The notes below the pieces were generated by a model that made no database searches, was not told the DNA's origin, and saw only the letters and a program-made list of their open reading frames with translations. Both the position numbers and the translations under genes were made by a program. Of a stretch of 64,000 nt of DNA, positions 36,636 to 44,460 are shown one piece after another. Numbering within the stretch: position 1 is the stretch's first letter; each line of letters starts with the position of its first letter. Source of the stretch: Salaquimonas pukyongi (lineage in GTDB: Bacteria; Pseudomonadota; Alphaproteobacteria; Rhizobiales; Rhizobiaceae); contig NZ_CP019044.1 in NCBI RefSeq assembly GCF_001953055.1, positions 2,232,001-2,296,000 of the forward strand. The letters run 5' to 3'.

Positions 36636-36833
36636 ATGAACTGGAATCAAATCGAGGGAAACTGGGAAAATTTCAAGGGCAAGGTACAGGAACAGTGGGG
36701 CGAACTCACCGGCGATGACCTTGACGTCATTCAGGGCAACCGCAAACAGCTCACCGGTAAAATCCAGGAGCGCTACGGCAAGGCCGAGGAAGAGGCCGAG
36801 CGCGAAATCGACGCCTGGCTTTCCCGCCACTGA
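36636..36833 (+). CDS. CsbD family stress protein
   Basis: This 65-residue charged protein begins M-N-W-N-Q-I-E-G-N-W-E-N-F-K-G-K-V and continues K-E-Q-W-G-like and L-T-G-K-I-Q-E-R-Y-G-K, the CsbD/YjbJ pattern. The role is unknown, but these small proteins are typical general-stress products. GGAG lies 9 bases before the ATG; a perfect EcfG promoter precedes it and a 13-base-pair hairpin follows. Confidence 0.92.
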   Translation: MNWNQIEGNWENFKGKVQEQWGELTGDDLDVIQGNRKQLTGKIQERYGKAEEEAEREIDAWLSRH

Positions 36834-36943
36834 TTTTTTCGAGCGCGGGGAACCAATCCTGAGATGGCGCGTTCCTGGAAAGACCGCCAAATCTCTGCCC
36901 TCATCCCCAGCGGTCAATCCGGCTCTATCCCCGGCCGGGAAAG

Positions 36944-36974
36944 CGGCCGGTGCTGGAATTACCAGCACCGGCCG
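36944..36974 (+). terminator. Strong hairpin after csbD
   Basis: The perfect 13-base-pair stem (CGGCCGGTGCTGG paired with CCAGCACCGGCCG) with a 5-base loop is followed by a T-rich but broken tail. It is the likely end of the csbD message and may also work for the convergent kinase gene. Confidence 0.65.
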
Positions 36975-37027
36975 TTACTTTATCGTTTCTCCATTCCTGG
37001 TAGACTGACTTCCGTTCGCAGCCGCCC

Positions 37028-38017
37028 TTATAGCCCGGCGGCAAATTCGAGATTGTAGACCACACGCTCGGATTTGATCTCGTAGTCGGCTTTCCCTGCT
37101 ATGGCCGCGGGAACGACCCGCTCAAGCACCGTACTGCCGAATTTCGGTGTCTGGTCTTCACCATTTTGACCGGTACCGCCCGGAATGGCCTCATCCCACC
37201 GGATTCTGACTTTTTCCCCGTCCCCGCTGGCAACGCGGTTACAGGTAAGAAGCACGTTTCCGTTTTCCTGGGACAAGGCGCCGAAACTGAAGGAATTGGT
37301 GATCAACTCATGCAGGGCGAGCCCGATATGCGTCGCGCCGTTCGGCGACAACACGACATCATCCCCCGCCACACTGATCCGCGAATCTTCTGCATCGTCG
37401 ATATATTTGGCAAACTGGCGTTCAGCCAACTCCTTGAATTCGGCACCGCGCCAGTTGGAGGCGGTCACGATATCCTGTGCGGAGGAAAGGGCCGATACGC
37501 GCCCGCGGAACTTGTGAAGAAATGTATCGAGATCACTGCTGCCCCGCGCCGTTTGTGAAGCAACGCTCTGGATGATTGCCAGTAGATTTTTGGTGCGGTG
37601 GCTGAGTTCGCGCAACAGCGCTTTCAGCGTGTCTTCCCGCTTGCGCTCAGCAGTAAGGTCCTTGAACGTCATCACGATTGCCGGCGGCAAACCCGCAATC
37701 TGATAGGACATCACCGTGCATTCGCAAATTTGGTAGTGGTTGTTTGTCGTGCGTGAAAGTTCGATCGTTTTTTCGTCCGCACTTTCCAGCACTTCTTTCT
37801 GGGATGCCGTCATCTCGGACAGCCAGTCGTCCCCAAACAACGCTTCATCCGTTGCCTCTGCAGGATCGGGTTGGGGAAAATAGTCCGGAAGCCCGTTAAG
37901 ATAGAGATAGCTGCCCGCGCTGTCCTTGACCGCAAGGCCTACATCTGCCCCCTGCAGCGCCATCAGCAGGAGCGGCGTTACAGCATCACGGGTCTCGATT
38001 GTCAGCCGTCTATGCAT
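37028..38017 (-). CDS. PAS-domain HWE-family histidine kinase, soluble
   Basis: This 329-residue cytoplasmic kinase has an N-terminal PAS-like sensor (residues about 10-125, with D-V-G-L-A-V-K-D-S-A-G-S-Y-L-Y-L-N) and a C-terminal HWE kinase. The H-box is E-L-S-H-R-T-K-N-L-L, the N-box A-L-H-E-L-I-T-N-S-F, and W-D-E matches the WxE motif. No membrane helix is seen. Its position just downstream of phyR makes it a candidate regulator of PhyR phosphorylation. It reads leftward towards csbD. Confidence 0.9.
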   Translation of the reverse strand: MHRRLTIETRDAVTPLLLMALQGADVGLAVKDSAGSYLYLNGLPDYFPQPDPAEATDEALFGDDWLSEMTASQKEVLESADEKTIELSRTTNNHYQICECTVMSYQIAGLPPAIVMTFKDLTAERKREDTLKALLRELSHRTKNLLAIIQSVASQTARGSSDLDTFLHKFRGRVSALSSAQDIVTASNWRGAEFKELAERQFAKYIDDAEDSRISVAGDDVVLSPNGATHIGLALHELITNSFSFGALSQENGNVLLTCNRVASGDGEKVRIRWDEAIPGGTGQNGEDQTPKFGSTVLERVVPAAIAGKADYEIKSERVVYNLEFAAGL

Positions 38018-38062
38018 CCTTCAACAACTGTAATGATGTAACTCTGTACTGCGCGATAGAAC

Positions 38063-38098
38063 AAAAGGCGCCCGGCCCGCGATCGGACGCCTTTTTTT
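38063..38098 (-). terminator. Bidirectional-looking terminator after DUF1328 gene
   Basis: The arms AAAAGGCG (38063-38070) and CGCCTTTT (38088-38095) flank a 17-base loop. Each strand has a T-run after the stem, so it can end leftward transcription from the DUF1328 gene and, if used, rightward transcription. Confidence 0.65.
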
Positions 38099-38125
38099 GA
38101 GGCTGCGTCGAATATCGCTGTTTCG

Positions 38126-38290
38126 CTATGCGCGTTTGATAACTCCGGCGATGAGCGAAATAATCAGAAATGCAAGAAACAGGAAGAACAGTATCTGCGC
38201 AATCCCTGCAGAAGCGCCTGCAATGCCACCAAAGCCGAGCACACCAGCGATCAACGCGATTACCAGAAAGACAAGTGCATAGTAAAGCAT
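38126..38290 (-). CDS. DUF1328 family small membrane protein
   Basis: The 54-residue protein starts [15 protein letters not shown] and ends I-A-G-V-I-K-R-A. It has two hydrophobic helices with a glycine-rich turn ([10 protein letters not shown]) and matches the YtjA/DUF1328 family. It is preceded by a consensus EcfG promoter, and DUF1328 genes are common general-stress targets in alphaproteobacteria. The biochemical role is unknown. Confidence 0.88.
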   Translation of the reverse strand: MLYYALVFLVIALIAGVLGFGGIAGASAGIAQILFFLFLAFLIISLIAGVIKRA

Positions 38291-38322
38291 GACAAATCTC
38301 CATCATTGGTTGGTGGAGATAA

Positions 38323-38347
38323 AACGCCAGACTTTGGGATTTGTTCC
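38323..38347 (-). promoter_or_regulatory. EcfG-type promoter of DUF1328 gene
   Basis: On the minus strand GGAAC (38347-38343), 16 bases, and CGTT (38326-38323) match the consensus exactly, 33 bases upstream of the start codon. Confidence 0.8.
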
Positions 38348-38367
38348 GCACGCAATTGCCTTTTGGT

Positions 38368-39162
38368 TCAAGCAGCTTCTGCATTTGCCCGGTTGAAAAA
38401 CAGTGCCTGGCTGATCAGCGCCTTCACCATGTCGGGGTTGAACGGCTTTGTCACCAGAAAGGCTGGCTCCGGCCGCTCGCCGGTCAAAAGCCGTTCGGGG
38501 AATGCGGTGATGAAAATCACCGGAATTTCGCCGCTCTTGAGCATTTCATTGACCGCGTCGATGCCCGAACTGCCATCGGCAAGCTGGATATCGGCCAGGA
38601 TCATCTTCGGTTTGGTCTCATTGAACAGTTTCACCGCTTCTTCATGGGTGCGTGCAATGCCGGTGACGCGATGGCCAAGCGATTCCACCAACTGCTCGAT
38701 GTCCATTGCAATCAGCGGCTCATCCTCGATGATCAGGATATCGGTTGCCACCTGTTCGGAAATCTCCCGCGAAGCCTTATCCAGGAGCGCATCGACCTCT
38801 TTTGGCTGAAGATCGAGGATTTCGCCAACCTCCGCCGCATCAAATCCCTCAACCGATACCAGCAGGAAGGCCTGGCGCTGCGTTGGTGCCAGCTGCTGCA
38901 GATTGGTTGCTGCACGCTGTTCCCAGGCAAATGGAGAGGATGGCTCACCCACATCGATGGTGATGGAACCAAACAGGCGCGAAAATATCTTGTATAACCC
39001 GATGCGGTCGTTTGTGGCTTCGGGAAAGGCTGAAATGTCGGCCACCAGGGCTTCCAGCACGGCGGCAACATACGCATCGCCCGAGGTTTGCGACCCGCTT
39101 ACAGCGCGCGCAAACCGCCGCAGATAAGGGATATGTGGCGCAATTCGGGTAGCTAGTGTCAT
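38368..39162 (-). CDS. phyR: PhyR, anti-anti-sigma response regulator of the general stress response
   Basis: This 264-residue protein has an N-terminal sigma-like domain (residues about 1-130) that mimics EcfG and a C-terminal receiver domain with the phosphoacceptor Asp in M-I-L-A-D-I-Q-L-A-D-G and the following F-I-T-A-F-P-E-R-L and T-K-P-F segments. When phosphorylated, PhyR captures NepR and frees EcfG. The ATG at 39162 has GGAG seven bases before it. It is divergent from nepR-ecfG and has its own EcfG-like promoter, so it is part of a positive loop. Confidence 0.96.
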   Translation of the reverse strand: MTLATRIAPHIPYLRRFARAVSGSQTSGDAYVAAVLEALVADISAFPEATNDRIGLYKIFSRLFGSITIDVGEPSSPFAWEQRAATNLQQLAPTQRQAFLLVSVEGFDAAEVGEILDLQPKEVDALLDKASREISEQVATDILIIEDEPLIAMDIEQLVESLGHRVTGIARTHEEAVKLFNETKPKMILADIQLADGSSGIDAVNEMLKSGEIPVIFITAFPERLLTGERPEPAFLVTKPFNPDMVKALISQALFFNRANAEAA

Positions 39163-39185
39163 GATGTGCTCCATGGATGGCAGTT

Positions 39186-39209
39186 AACAAACCGTGATGA
39201 TAACGTTCC
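39186..39209 (-). promoter_or_regulatory. EcfG-like promoter of phyR
   Basis: On the minus strand GGAAC (39209-39205) is followed by 16 bases and GTT (39188-39186). The spacer is one base shorter than in the other five promoters here, and the base before GTT is T rather than C. It lies 24 bases from the phyR start. Confidence 0.65.
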
Positions 39210-39232
39210 TGGAAGAATTTGGTTGCATCCAT

Positions 39233-39257
39233 GGAACTTTTTTTTTGCTGGTGCGTT
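39233..39257 (+). promoter_or_regulatory. EcfG-type promoter of nepR-ecfG
   Basis: GGAAC at 39233-39237, 16 bases including a T9 run, and CGTT at 39254-39257 give a consensus site, so EcfG should drive its own gene together with its anti-sigma factor. Confidence 0.85.
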
Positions 39258-39273
39258 ATCAGGGAGGTTTCCT

Positions 39274-39489
39274 TTGAACGAAAAGAAGAAAATGTCACAC
39301 GATAATTCCCAGCAGGGAGCACTCCGCCGGCCTGGGGCGGACGATCCCAACCGCATCATCAGCCAGAAACTGAAGGCCTATTACGCCTCCGTGCAGGACG
39401 AGGGCATTCCCGACCGGTTTCTGGACCTGCTTGAAAAACTGGACGCAGCAGAGCGTTCGGCAAAATCCGGGAAATCGGGCGATGAGTGA
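39274..39489 (+). CDS. nepR: NepR anti-sigma factor
   Basis: The small protein (71 residues) has the NepR core I-S-Q-K-L-K-A-Y-Y-A-S-V-Q-D-E-G-I-P-D-R-F-type helices and ends with a charged tail. It binds EcfG until phosphorylated PhyR competes. Two starts are possible: TTG at 39274, directly after GGAGG with 6-base spacing, or ATG at 39292 after a weaker AAGAAG. The expected transcription start from the EcfG promoter lies near 39263, which places the strong ribosome site at the extreme 5' end. The stop overlaps the sigma gene start by 8 bases. Confidence 0.9.
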   Translation: MNEKKKMSHDNSQQGALRRPGADDPNRIISQKLKAYYASVQDEGIPDRFLDLLEKLDAAERSAKSGKSGDE

Positions 39490-40036
39490 GATAGCACCGG
39501 ATTTCAAGCGTGAGTTGCTGTCGCTGCTGCCGAATTTGCGCGCCTTTGCGATTTCGCTTTGCGGCAATGCCGACCGCGCCGACGATCTCGTCCAGGATAC
39601 CATTCTGAAAGCCTGGGGTGCTCATGAATCGTTTGAAGCCGGCACCAATCTGAAGGCTTGGCTGTTCACCATCCTGCGCAACGAATTCTACAGCCAGATG
39701 CGAAAGAAGGGCCGCGAGATCCAGGATTCGGAAGGCTATTACACCGATAACATGGCGGTTCATCCGAGCCAGTACGGCACACTCGACCTGCAGGATTTCT
39801 CAAAGGCGCTCAACGAACTTCCCGAAGACCAGCGCGAGGCGCTGCTTCTCGTTGGCGCTTCCGGCTTTGCCTATGAGGAGGCTGCCGAGATTTGCGGCTG
39901 CAGGGTCGGAACCATCAAAAGCCGTGTCAGCCGGGCCCGGACCCAGTTGCAGAAAATACTCGACATACAGGGAGAAGGCGATTTCGGTCCTGATTCCCAA
40001 TCCGCGACCATAACCCTGCGCGCCTTTGCCAAGTAG
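39482..40036 (+). CDS. ecfG: EcfG-family general stress sigma factor
   Basis: This 184-residue ECF sigma has region 2 (N-A-D-R-A-D-D-L-V-Q-D-T-I-L-K-A-W) and region 4 (L-P-E-D-Q-R-E-A-L-L-L-V-G-A-S-G-F-A-Y-E-E-A-A-E-I-C-G-C-R-V-G-T-I-K-S-R-V-S-R-A). The ATG at 39482 lies inside the nepR gene, so the two are translationally coupled. It recognises the GGAAC-N16-CGTT sites found several times in this window. Confidence 0.94.
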   Translation: MSEIAPDFKRELLSLLPNLRAFAISLCGNADRADDLVQDTILKAWGAHESFEAGTNLKAWLFTILRNEFYSQMRKKGREIQDSEGYYTDNMAVHPSQYGTLDLQDFSKALNELPEDQREALLLVGASGFAYEEAAEICGCRVGTIKSRVSRARTQLQKILDIQGEGDFGPDSQSATITLRAFAK

Positions 40037-40159
40037 CGCCGGTTCTGCAACCGTTGGTGCGAAGCCGCGGAGAACTGACTTTCTGTCTGGTCTGCAGCCG
40101 CAGCCCATCTCACGTGATTGAATGCGGGGCAGTCCTCGCCAACGCGCAAAGGGCACGCA

Positions 40160-40897
40160 ATGAGCACGAAACCGAAAACCGTAGACTGTCGCGACTGTCC
40201 CATCCACAAGCTGCAGACATTCCGCAACTTCGAAAAGGCCGAACTGAATTTTATTTCGGATTTCAAGACTGGTGAGCTCAGCGCCGACGCCGGAGCCACG
40301 ATTCTGGTTGAAGGCGCCCACAGCGCGCACCTGTTCACCATTTTGAGCGGCTGGGCATTTCGCTACAAGATGCTGGAAGACGGCCGCCGGCAAATTCTCA
40401 ACTTCGCCCTGCCGGGCGATCTGGTGGGGCTTCAGGGATCGCTTGAAGGAGAAATGCAGCATTCCGTCGAGGCGCTTACTTCTTTAAGACTCTGCGTTTT
40501 TGAAAAACAGCGCTTGCGCGAGATTTTCACCAATCACCCGGAGCTCGCCTACGACGTTACCTGGATCGCCGCGCGGGAAGAGCGCATTCTGGACGAACAT
40601 CTTTTAAGTATCGGGCGACGTTCCGCGCTGGAGCGTGCTGCCTATCTTCTGGCATTTCTGCAGAACCGGGCAAGCGCATCGGGCGAACCGGCAAAACGGT
40701 ATCTGCCTGTAAACCAGCAGCATGTCGCCGACACGCTCGGCCTTTCCACCGTGCATACCAACAAGACCCTGCGCAAACTGGCAGACAGAAAACTGATCCG
40801 CTGGCGTGAACGGTCCTGCGAGGTGCTGGACCACAAGGGGTTGATGAAGATTGCCGACTGGGAAGGGCTGGGCCGCGAAAACCGCCCCTTCATTTGA
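40160..40897 (+). CDS. Crp/Fnr-family transcriptional regulator
   Basis: This 245-residue regulator has an N-terminal C-R-D-C-P motif, a cyclic-nucleotide-like sensor domain (I-L-V-E-G-A-H-S-A-H-L-F-T-I-L-S-G-W-A) and a C-terminal winged helix (V-N-Q-Q-H-V-A-D-T-L-G-L-S-T-V-H-T-N-K-T-L). Only two N-terminal cysteines (CxxC) are present, so a classic four-Cys FNR iron-sulphur cluster is unlikely. The ATG at 40160 has AAGGG upstream. It sits 12 bases before the lipid-kinase gene. Confidence 0.9.
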   Translation: MSTKPKTVDCRDCPIHKLQTFRNFEKAELNFISDFKTGELSADAGATILVEGAHSAHLFTILSGWAFRYKMLEDGRRQILNFALPGDLVGLQGSLEGEMQHSVEALTSLRLCVFEKQRLREIFTNHPELAYDVTWIAAREERILDEHLLSIGRRSALERAAYLLAFLQNRASASGEPAKRYLPVNQQHVADTLGLSTVHTNKTLRKLADRKLIRWRERSCEVLDHKGLMKIADWEGLGRENRPFI

Positions 40898-40909
40898 TTG
40901 AGGGACGCG

Positions 40910-41812
40910 ATGAAGATTGCCATCGTGTTGAACCAGGAAAGCGGCACCCTTCGCGACACGCCAATCGGCGAATATTGCCGGTTTCTTGAAGATCTGTGCC
41001 AAGCGCATGATCATGATGCAGAGATCGTCACGGCAGGTGGAAAGCAGATCTCCGGCGAACTGAAAAAAGCCTTCTCTGCCAAGACAAACGACACGGTGTT
41101 TGCCGCTGGCGGAGACGGCACCATATCGACCGCCGCCGCACTGGCATGGAAATCCGGCAAGCCGCTGGGCGTCATTCCCGCCGGGACCATGAACCTGTTT
41201 GCCCGCTCATTGAAAATCCCCCTCGAGATCGAGGACGCTGCCCGCGGCCTGGTGGCCGGTCAACCTTCAATGGTCGATATCGCAACGGCGAACGGCACCC
41301 CGTTTCTGCTGCAGTACACGGTGGGTTTTCACCCCAAGATGGTGCAGCGGCGCAACCGCGAAAAATACGCTTCGCGCTTTGGGAAAATCCGCGCAACGAT
41401 CGTTGCTGCGCTTGACATGATCAGGCGGCCCCCCTCCTTTTCAGCCGAACTGTCCCTGGACGGAAAAAGCTCCACGATGAAACTGTCCTCCCTCGCCGTC
41501 TCGTGCAATCCCTATGGCGAGGGGCATTTGCCCTATGCCGAGGGCCATACCGCCGGCAAGCTGGCGGTTTATCTCGCCCGTCCCGCGGATGCAGCCACAA
41601 ATGCAAAAATGCTCGCTGATCTGACGCTGGGAACCTGGAGAGGCAATCCGGATATTCGAGAAATCCTGGCAACCAGTGTTGTACTTCGCATTCCCTCCGC
41701 CCACCGGCGGACAAAAGCTGCCATGGACGGCGAGCTCATCGAACTCGACGAAGCCGTCGAGTTTTGCATCCATCCGAAAAAACTGCCGGTTATCCTTCCA
41801 GGCGATATCTAG
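40910..41812 (+). CDS. Diacylglycerol kinase family lipid kinase
   Basis: This 300-residue protein has the nucleotide-binding motif A-A-G-G-D-G-T-I-S-T and G-V-I-P-A-G-T-M-N-L-F-A-R, the conserved core of the DagK/YegS catalytic family, which phosphorylates diacylglycerol or sphingoid-like lipids. GAGGGA lies six bases before the ATG at 40910. It is the second gene after the Crp/Fnr regulator. A strong terminator follows. Confidence 0.9.
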   Translation: MKIAIVLNQESGTLRDTPIGEYCRFLEDLCQAHDHDAEIVTAGGKQISGELKKAFSAKTNDTVFAAGGDGTISTAAALAWKSGKPLGVIPAGTMNLFARSLKIPLEIEDAARGLVAGQPSMVDIATANGTPFLLQYTVGFHPKMVQRRNREKYASRFGKIRATIVAALDMIRRPPSFSAELSLDGKSSTMKLSSLAVSCNPYGEGHLPYAEGHTAGKLAVYLARPADAATNAKMLADLTLGTWRGNPDIREILATSVVLRIPSAHRRTKAAMDGELIELDEAVEFCIHPKKLPVILPGDI

Positions 41813-41821
41813 AAAAACAAA

Positions 41822-41849
41822 AACCGGCCGGAAAAAACTCCGGCCGGTT
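41822..41849. terminator. Bidirectional terminator between lipid kinase and dps
   Basis: The perfect 10-base-pair stem (AACCGGCCGG paired with CCGGCCGGTT) with an 8-base loop has T-rich tails on both strands (TTGTTT rightward; TTTTTGTTTTT leftward). It serves both convergent genes. Confidence 0.85.
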
Positions 41850-41890
41850 GTTTATTGCTGCTCGTCCTGGGCAGGCCCCTGAACCATGCA

Positions 41891-42400
41891 TCAGGCCAGA
41901 TGAGCCCTGAGCATCCACAGCGCTTTTTCATGGAAGGTCAGGCGCTGGGTCAGCAAATCCTCGGTCACCACATCGCCTGCATCACCGGCGCTGCGCGCTG
42001 CATCACGCATCTTGCGTACTGCAGATTCGTGATCCTTGATGAGATCGGAGATCATTGCCTCAGCGGTCAGATGGTTCACCGACTTGGCAGAAGGTGCAAA
42101 ATTCGTTGCATCCGTCAGATGGGCCGGTGCGATATGGCCCAGGGCCCTGATGCGCTCAGCGATCACATCGGCAGCGGCAAACAGCGCCTCATAATGCGCC
42201 TCTGTAAGTTCGTGCAGCGGCTTGAAAAGCGGCCCGCTTACATTCCAGTGATAGACATGGTTCTTGATGATCAGCTTGTAGGTGTCGGACAGAATGTCGG
42301 TCAGTGTCTCCGACATCTCTCCAAGATAGGACTTGTCGAGCCCGATGCTCATCTCTTCCGTCTGGGCACGTACCTGAAGAATGTTTGACTGATTTGCCAT
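41891..42400 (-). CDS. dps: Dps-family ferritin-like DNA protection protein
   Basis: This 169-residue protein has the ferroxidase pattern H-V-Y-H-W-N-V-S-G-P-L-F then H-Y-E-A-L-F-A-A-A-D-V-I-A-E-R-I-R-A-L-G. Dps oxidises and stores iron and protects DNA in stress. The ATG at 42400 is preceded by GAGGAAAGGAA; the longer open frame overlaps the upstream gene. No clear GGAAC promoter was found in its 89-base upstream gap, unlike its neighbours. Confidence 0.93.
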   Translation of the reverse strand: MANQSNILQVRAQTEEMSIGLDKSYLGEMSETLTDILSDTYKLIIKNHVYHWNVSGPLFKPLHELTEAHYEALFAAADVIAERIRALGHIAPAHLTDATNFAPSAKSVNHLTAEAMISDLIKDHESAVRKMRDAARSAGDAGDVVTEDLLTQRLTFHEKALWMLRAHLA

Positions 42401-42489
42401 TTCCTTTCCTCGTTGCTGTTTGATTGATGAGAAATTTGCCGCAAGGGATTTTCCCAGCCATGCGGTGCGCTTGATTGAAGGCTGTCGGG

Positions 42490-42960
42490 TCAGGCAGCGT
42501 CCGCATAATCCTCGTGCGAAGCCGCCTCGCCCTTGAGCGAATGGTTGACCAGCGCCAACCCGCCCGCTGCGAGTGCAAGCAGCATCAACGGCCGCGAGCG
42601 CACTACCGCAGGCAGCGCAAGCGCCGCAGCGGAAGCGTAAAGCGCGTTGCGGGTCTGAGCCTGTTCGGCCAGCTTGCGCCGGCGCCGCTCCTGGAAGGCC
42701 ACAATTGCATAGATTGAAAGCGCAATGGCCAAAAGGGCGGCGGCAAGAATGAGGCTTGCCTGCAGCAGGCCAAACAGCGGCGCCAGATATGCAATTGCCC
42801 CGACCATGGCGAGCGCCCAAATGGTAAGCGCAAGAAGCGCCAGGATCGCGTACAAAACAACCTTGCGTTTTGTACGCGTCATCCAGGTGGACAATTCACC
42901 CGACATGAGGCCGGACAGCATGGTTATGGGCATGCCTGAACGCATCCTTTCAACCCTCAC
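42490..42960 (-). CDS. Small membrane protein coupled to DUF883 gene
   Basis: The product of up to 156 residues has a basic N-terminus and about three hydrophobic segments (V-V-L-Y-A-I-L-A-L-L-A-L-T-I-W, A-S-L-I-L-A-A-A-L-L-A-I-A-L, and M-L-L-A-L-A-A-G-G-L-A-L-V) around a basic Q-E-R-R-R-R-K-L loop. It is similar in type to holin-like stress membrane proteins, but I do not recognise the family. The GTG at 42960 overlaps the DUF883 stop by 4 bases; several internal ATGs (e.g. 42885) are alternatives. Confidence 0.7.
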   Translation of the reverse strand: MRVERMRSGMPITMLSGLMSGELSTWMTRTKRKVVLYAILALLALTIWALAMVGAIAYLAPLFGLLQASLILAAALLAIALSIYAIVAFQERRRRKLAEQAQTRNALYASAAALALPAVVRSRPLMLLALAAGGLALVNHSLKGEAASHEDYADAA

Positions 42961-43319
42961 CGGCGGCTGAGAAACGCGAACAGAAAGCCGATCCCGGCAG
43001 CAATCGCCAGAGAGGAAACCGGCTTGCGGCGAACATGACCTGCAAGCTGCTGTTCAAGCGTGGAAAGCTGCTTGTTCAGATCGTCCAGAATTTCCCGCGA
43101 TGCGGTGCGCATTTCACCGGCCTTGGCGGATGCCTGTGTCTTGACATCGTCCGCCACTACCAGACCGGCTTCCGATACCGTGTCGGCCAGAGAGCGGATT
43201 TCACTTCTGATCCGGTTAATCTGCTTGTCGATATCTCCACCGAGATCGCCCGTCGCCTTGGGGCTTCCTTTCGCGGTTGAAGAACCGTTTTTCGTTGTGG
43301 CAGTAGCTGTCTTGGACAT
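42957..43319 (-). CDS. DUF883 family protein (YqjD/ElaB-like)
   Basis: The 120-residue protein has a flexible N-terminal third rich in Ser/Thr/Lys, a charged helical middle (I-D-K-Q-I-N-R-I-R-S-E-I-R-S-L-A) and a C-terminal membrane anchor (S-S-L-A-I-A-A-G-I-G-F-L-F-A-F-L-S). This matches the YqjD/ElaB tail-anchored family, some of which bind ribosomes at the membrane in stationary phase. A consensus EcfG promoter lies 32 bases upstream of the start, and AGGAGG precedes it. Confidence 0.88.
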   Translation of the reverse strand: MSKTATATTKNGSSTAKGSPKATGDLGGDIDKQINRIRSEIRSLADTVSEAGLVVADDVKTQASAKAGEMRTASREILDDLNKQLSTLEQQLAGHVRRKPVSSLAIAAGIGFLFAFLSRR

Positions 43320-43350
43320 AAATAGCCTCCTTTGTATGGGTTGTTTGATG

Positions 43351-43375
43351 AACGCGCCAGAAGCGCGCCGGTTCC
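43351..43375 (-). promoter_or_regulatory. EcfG-type promoter of DUF883 operon
   Basis: On the minus strand GGAAC (43375-43371), 16 bases, and CGTT (43354-43351) match the consensus exactly. Confidence 0.8.
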
Positions 43376-43399
43376 GGAAAAACTGAAAAATTAAATGGC

Positions 43400-43429
43400 A
43401 AGACCGGCCCCGGTGCCGGGACCGGCCTT
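43400..43429 (-). terminator. Hairpin after PRC-barrel gene
   Basis: A 14-base imperfect palindrome (arms AAGACCGGCCCCGG and CCGGGACCGGCCTT, two mismatches, 2-base loop) lies 18 bases after the PRC-barrel stop. On the minus strand it is followed by a T/A-rich tail, which fits an intrinsic terminator. Confidence 0.6.
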
Positions 43430-43447
43430 CACGCGAAAAGTGCGCGG

Positions 43448-44425
43448 TTAGCCTTTCGGCGTTTCCACCTCGCCACTCTCCTCGTTCATCTCATTGGCAG
43501 CTTTGGAATATTCCTCCTCAGCTTCGAGCTCAGCCTTGGTGAAGGTGGTGAACACGGCCAGGTCACCATCGGAATGCTTCATGAAATCGACATTCTGCGG
43601 ATCGATGGCAACGCGCTTCTCACCCAGACCAAGGAAACCGCCCACATCGGCCACGACTTCCTTGACCTTGGCATCATCGGTCAAGATGACATCGGCAATT
43701 TCGCCCACATGGGCATCGCCCTCACCGTATACAGGCGCACCGATCAGTTCCTCCGCGCTTACTTCGGAGATTTCAACAGCCTCGAAGTTTTCGCGGTCGT
43801 GCAGCACATCCTGCATGGCCTGTGCCGGCGATTTTGCTGTGTTGTCAGCTTCACCTTCAACCGGCACTTCGGTGGAACTGGTGACGGTCATGTCCGTTCC
43901 GTCCCGGGCAGTTTCCTGCTCGCTCTCCAGGGTTGCCTGCTGCTCTTCATCGGCTTGCAGGGTGGAGCTATCTCTTGCAGCCGTTTGCATCAGGGCTGAA
44001 CGGTCATATTCCGGAGCGGCGTCAAGTTCTTCCCTGGTCGCTTCAACGATAATCCAGCGGTCGCCATCCTGTTCGGTCCAGTGCACCTTGTCGAACTCAA
44101 CGGCAACATCCTTCTCGCCAAGACCAAGGAAACCGCCCACGCCGATGATCAATGCCTCGGCTTCGCCATTTGAGGAAATAACGATATCGTTCACATCGCC
44201 AATGGCTTCGGCATCCTCACCGGTATGGTTATAGACGGTCTTGCCGATCAGCGTGTTGGCAAGAATCTGGCCTTCACCGCTTTCATAATAGCCCTGATCG
44301 GTGACGCGGCGCTCATACTGGGTATCGTTCGAAAATACCGGAGCCGACTTGGTGTTTTCGCCTGCATACGCCCCGCCCTGCATCACGGCCAGAAGCGCTG
44401 TTGTGGTCAAGAGCTTGCGGATCAT
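43448..44425 (-). CDS. Secreted protein with two PRC-barrel domains
   Basis: The 325-residue protein has a signal peptide (M-I-R-K-L-L-T-T-T-A-L-L, cleavage near A-Y-A-G) and two PRC-barrel domains. Each ends in a nearly identical V-G-G-F-L-G-L-G-E-K-(D/R)-V-A-(V/I) motif, at about residues 108-121 and 266-279. They are joined by an acidic Gln/Glu/Thr-rich linker. The ATG at 44425 has AGGAG upstream. It has a consensus EcfG promoter and a long 5' leader with a hairpin. A periplasmic envelope-stress role is likely but unproven. Confidence 0.85.
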   Translation of the reverse strand: MIRKLLTTTALLAVMQGGAYAGENTKSAPVFSNDTQYERRVTDQGYYESGEGQILANTLIGKTVYNHTGEDAEAIGDVNDIVISSNGEAEALIIGVGGFLGLGEKDVAVEFDKVHWTEQDGDRWIIVEATREELDAAPEYDRSALMQTAARDSSTLQADEEQQATLESEQETARDGTDMTVTSSTEVPVEGEADNTAKSPAQAMQDVLHDRENFEAVEISEVSAEELIGAPVYGEGDAHVGEIADVILTDDAKVKEVVADVGGFLGLGEKRVAIDPQNVDFMKHSDGDLAVFTTFTKAELEAEEEYSKAANEMNEESGEVETPKG

Positions 44426-44460
44426 GGTATGTTCTCCTTGTCTATCCATTGGATGTACAA

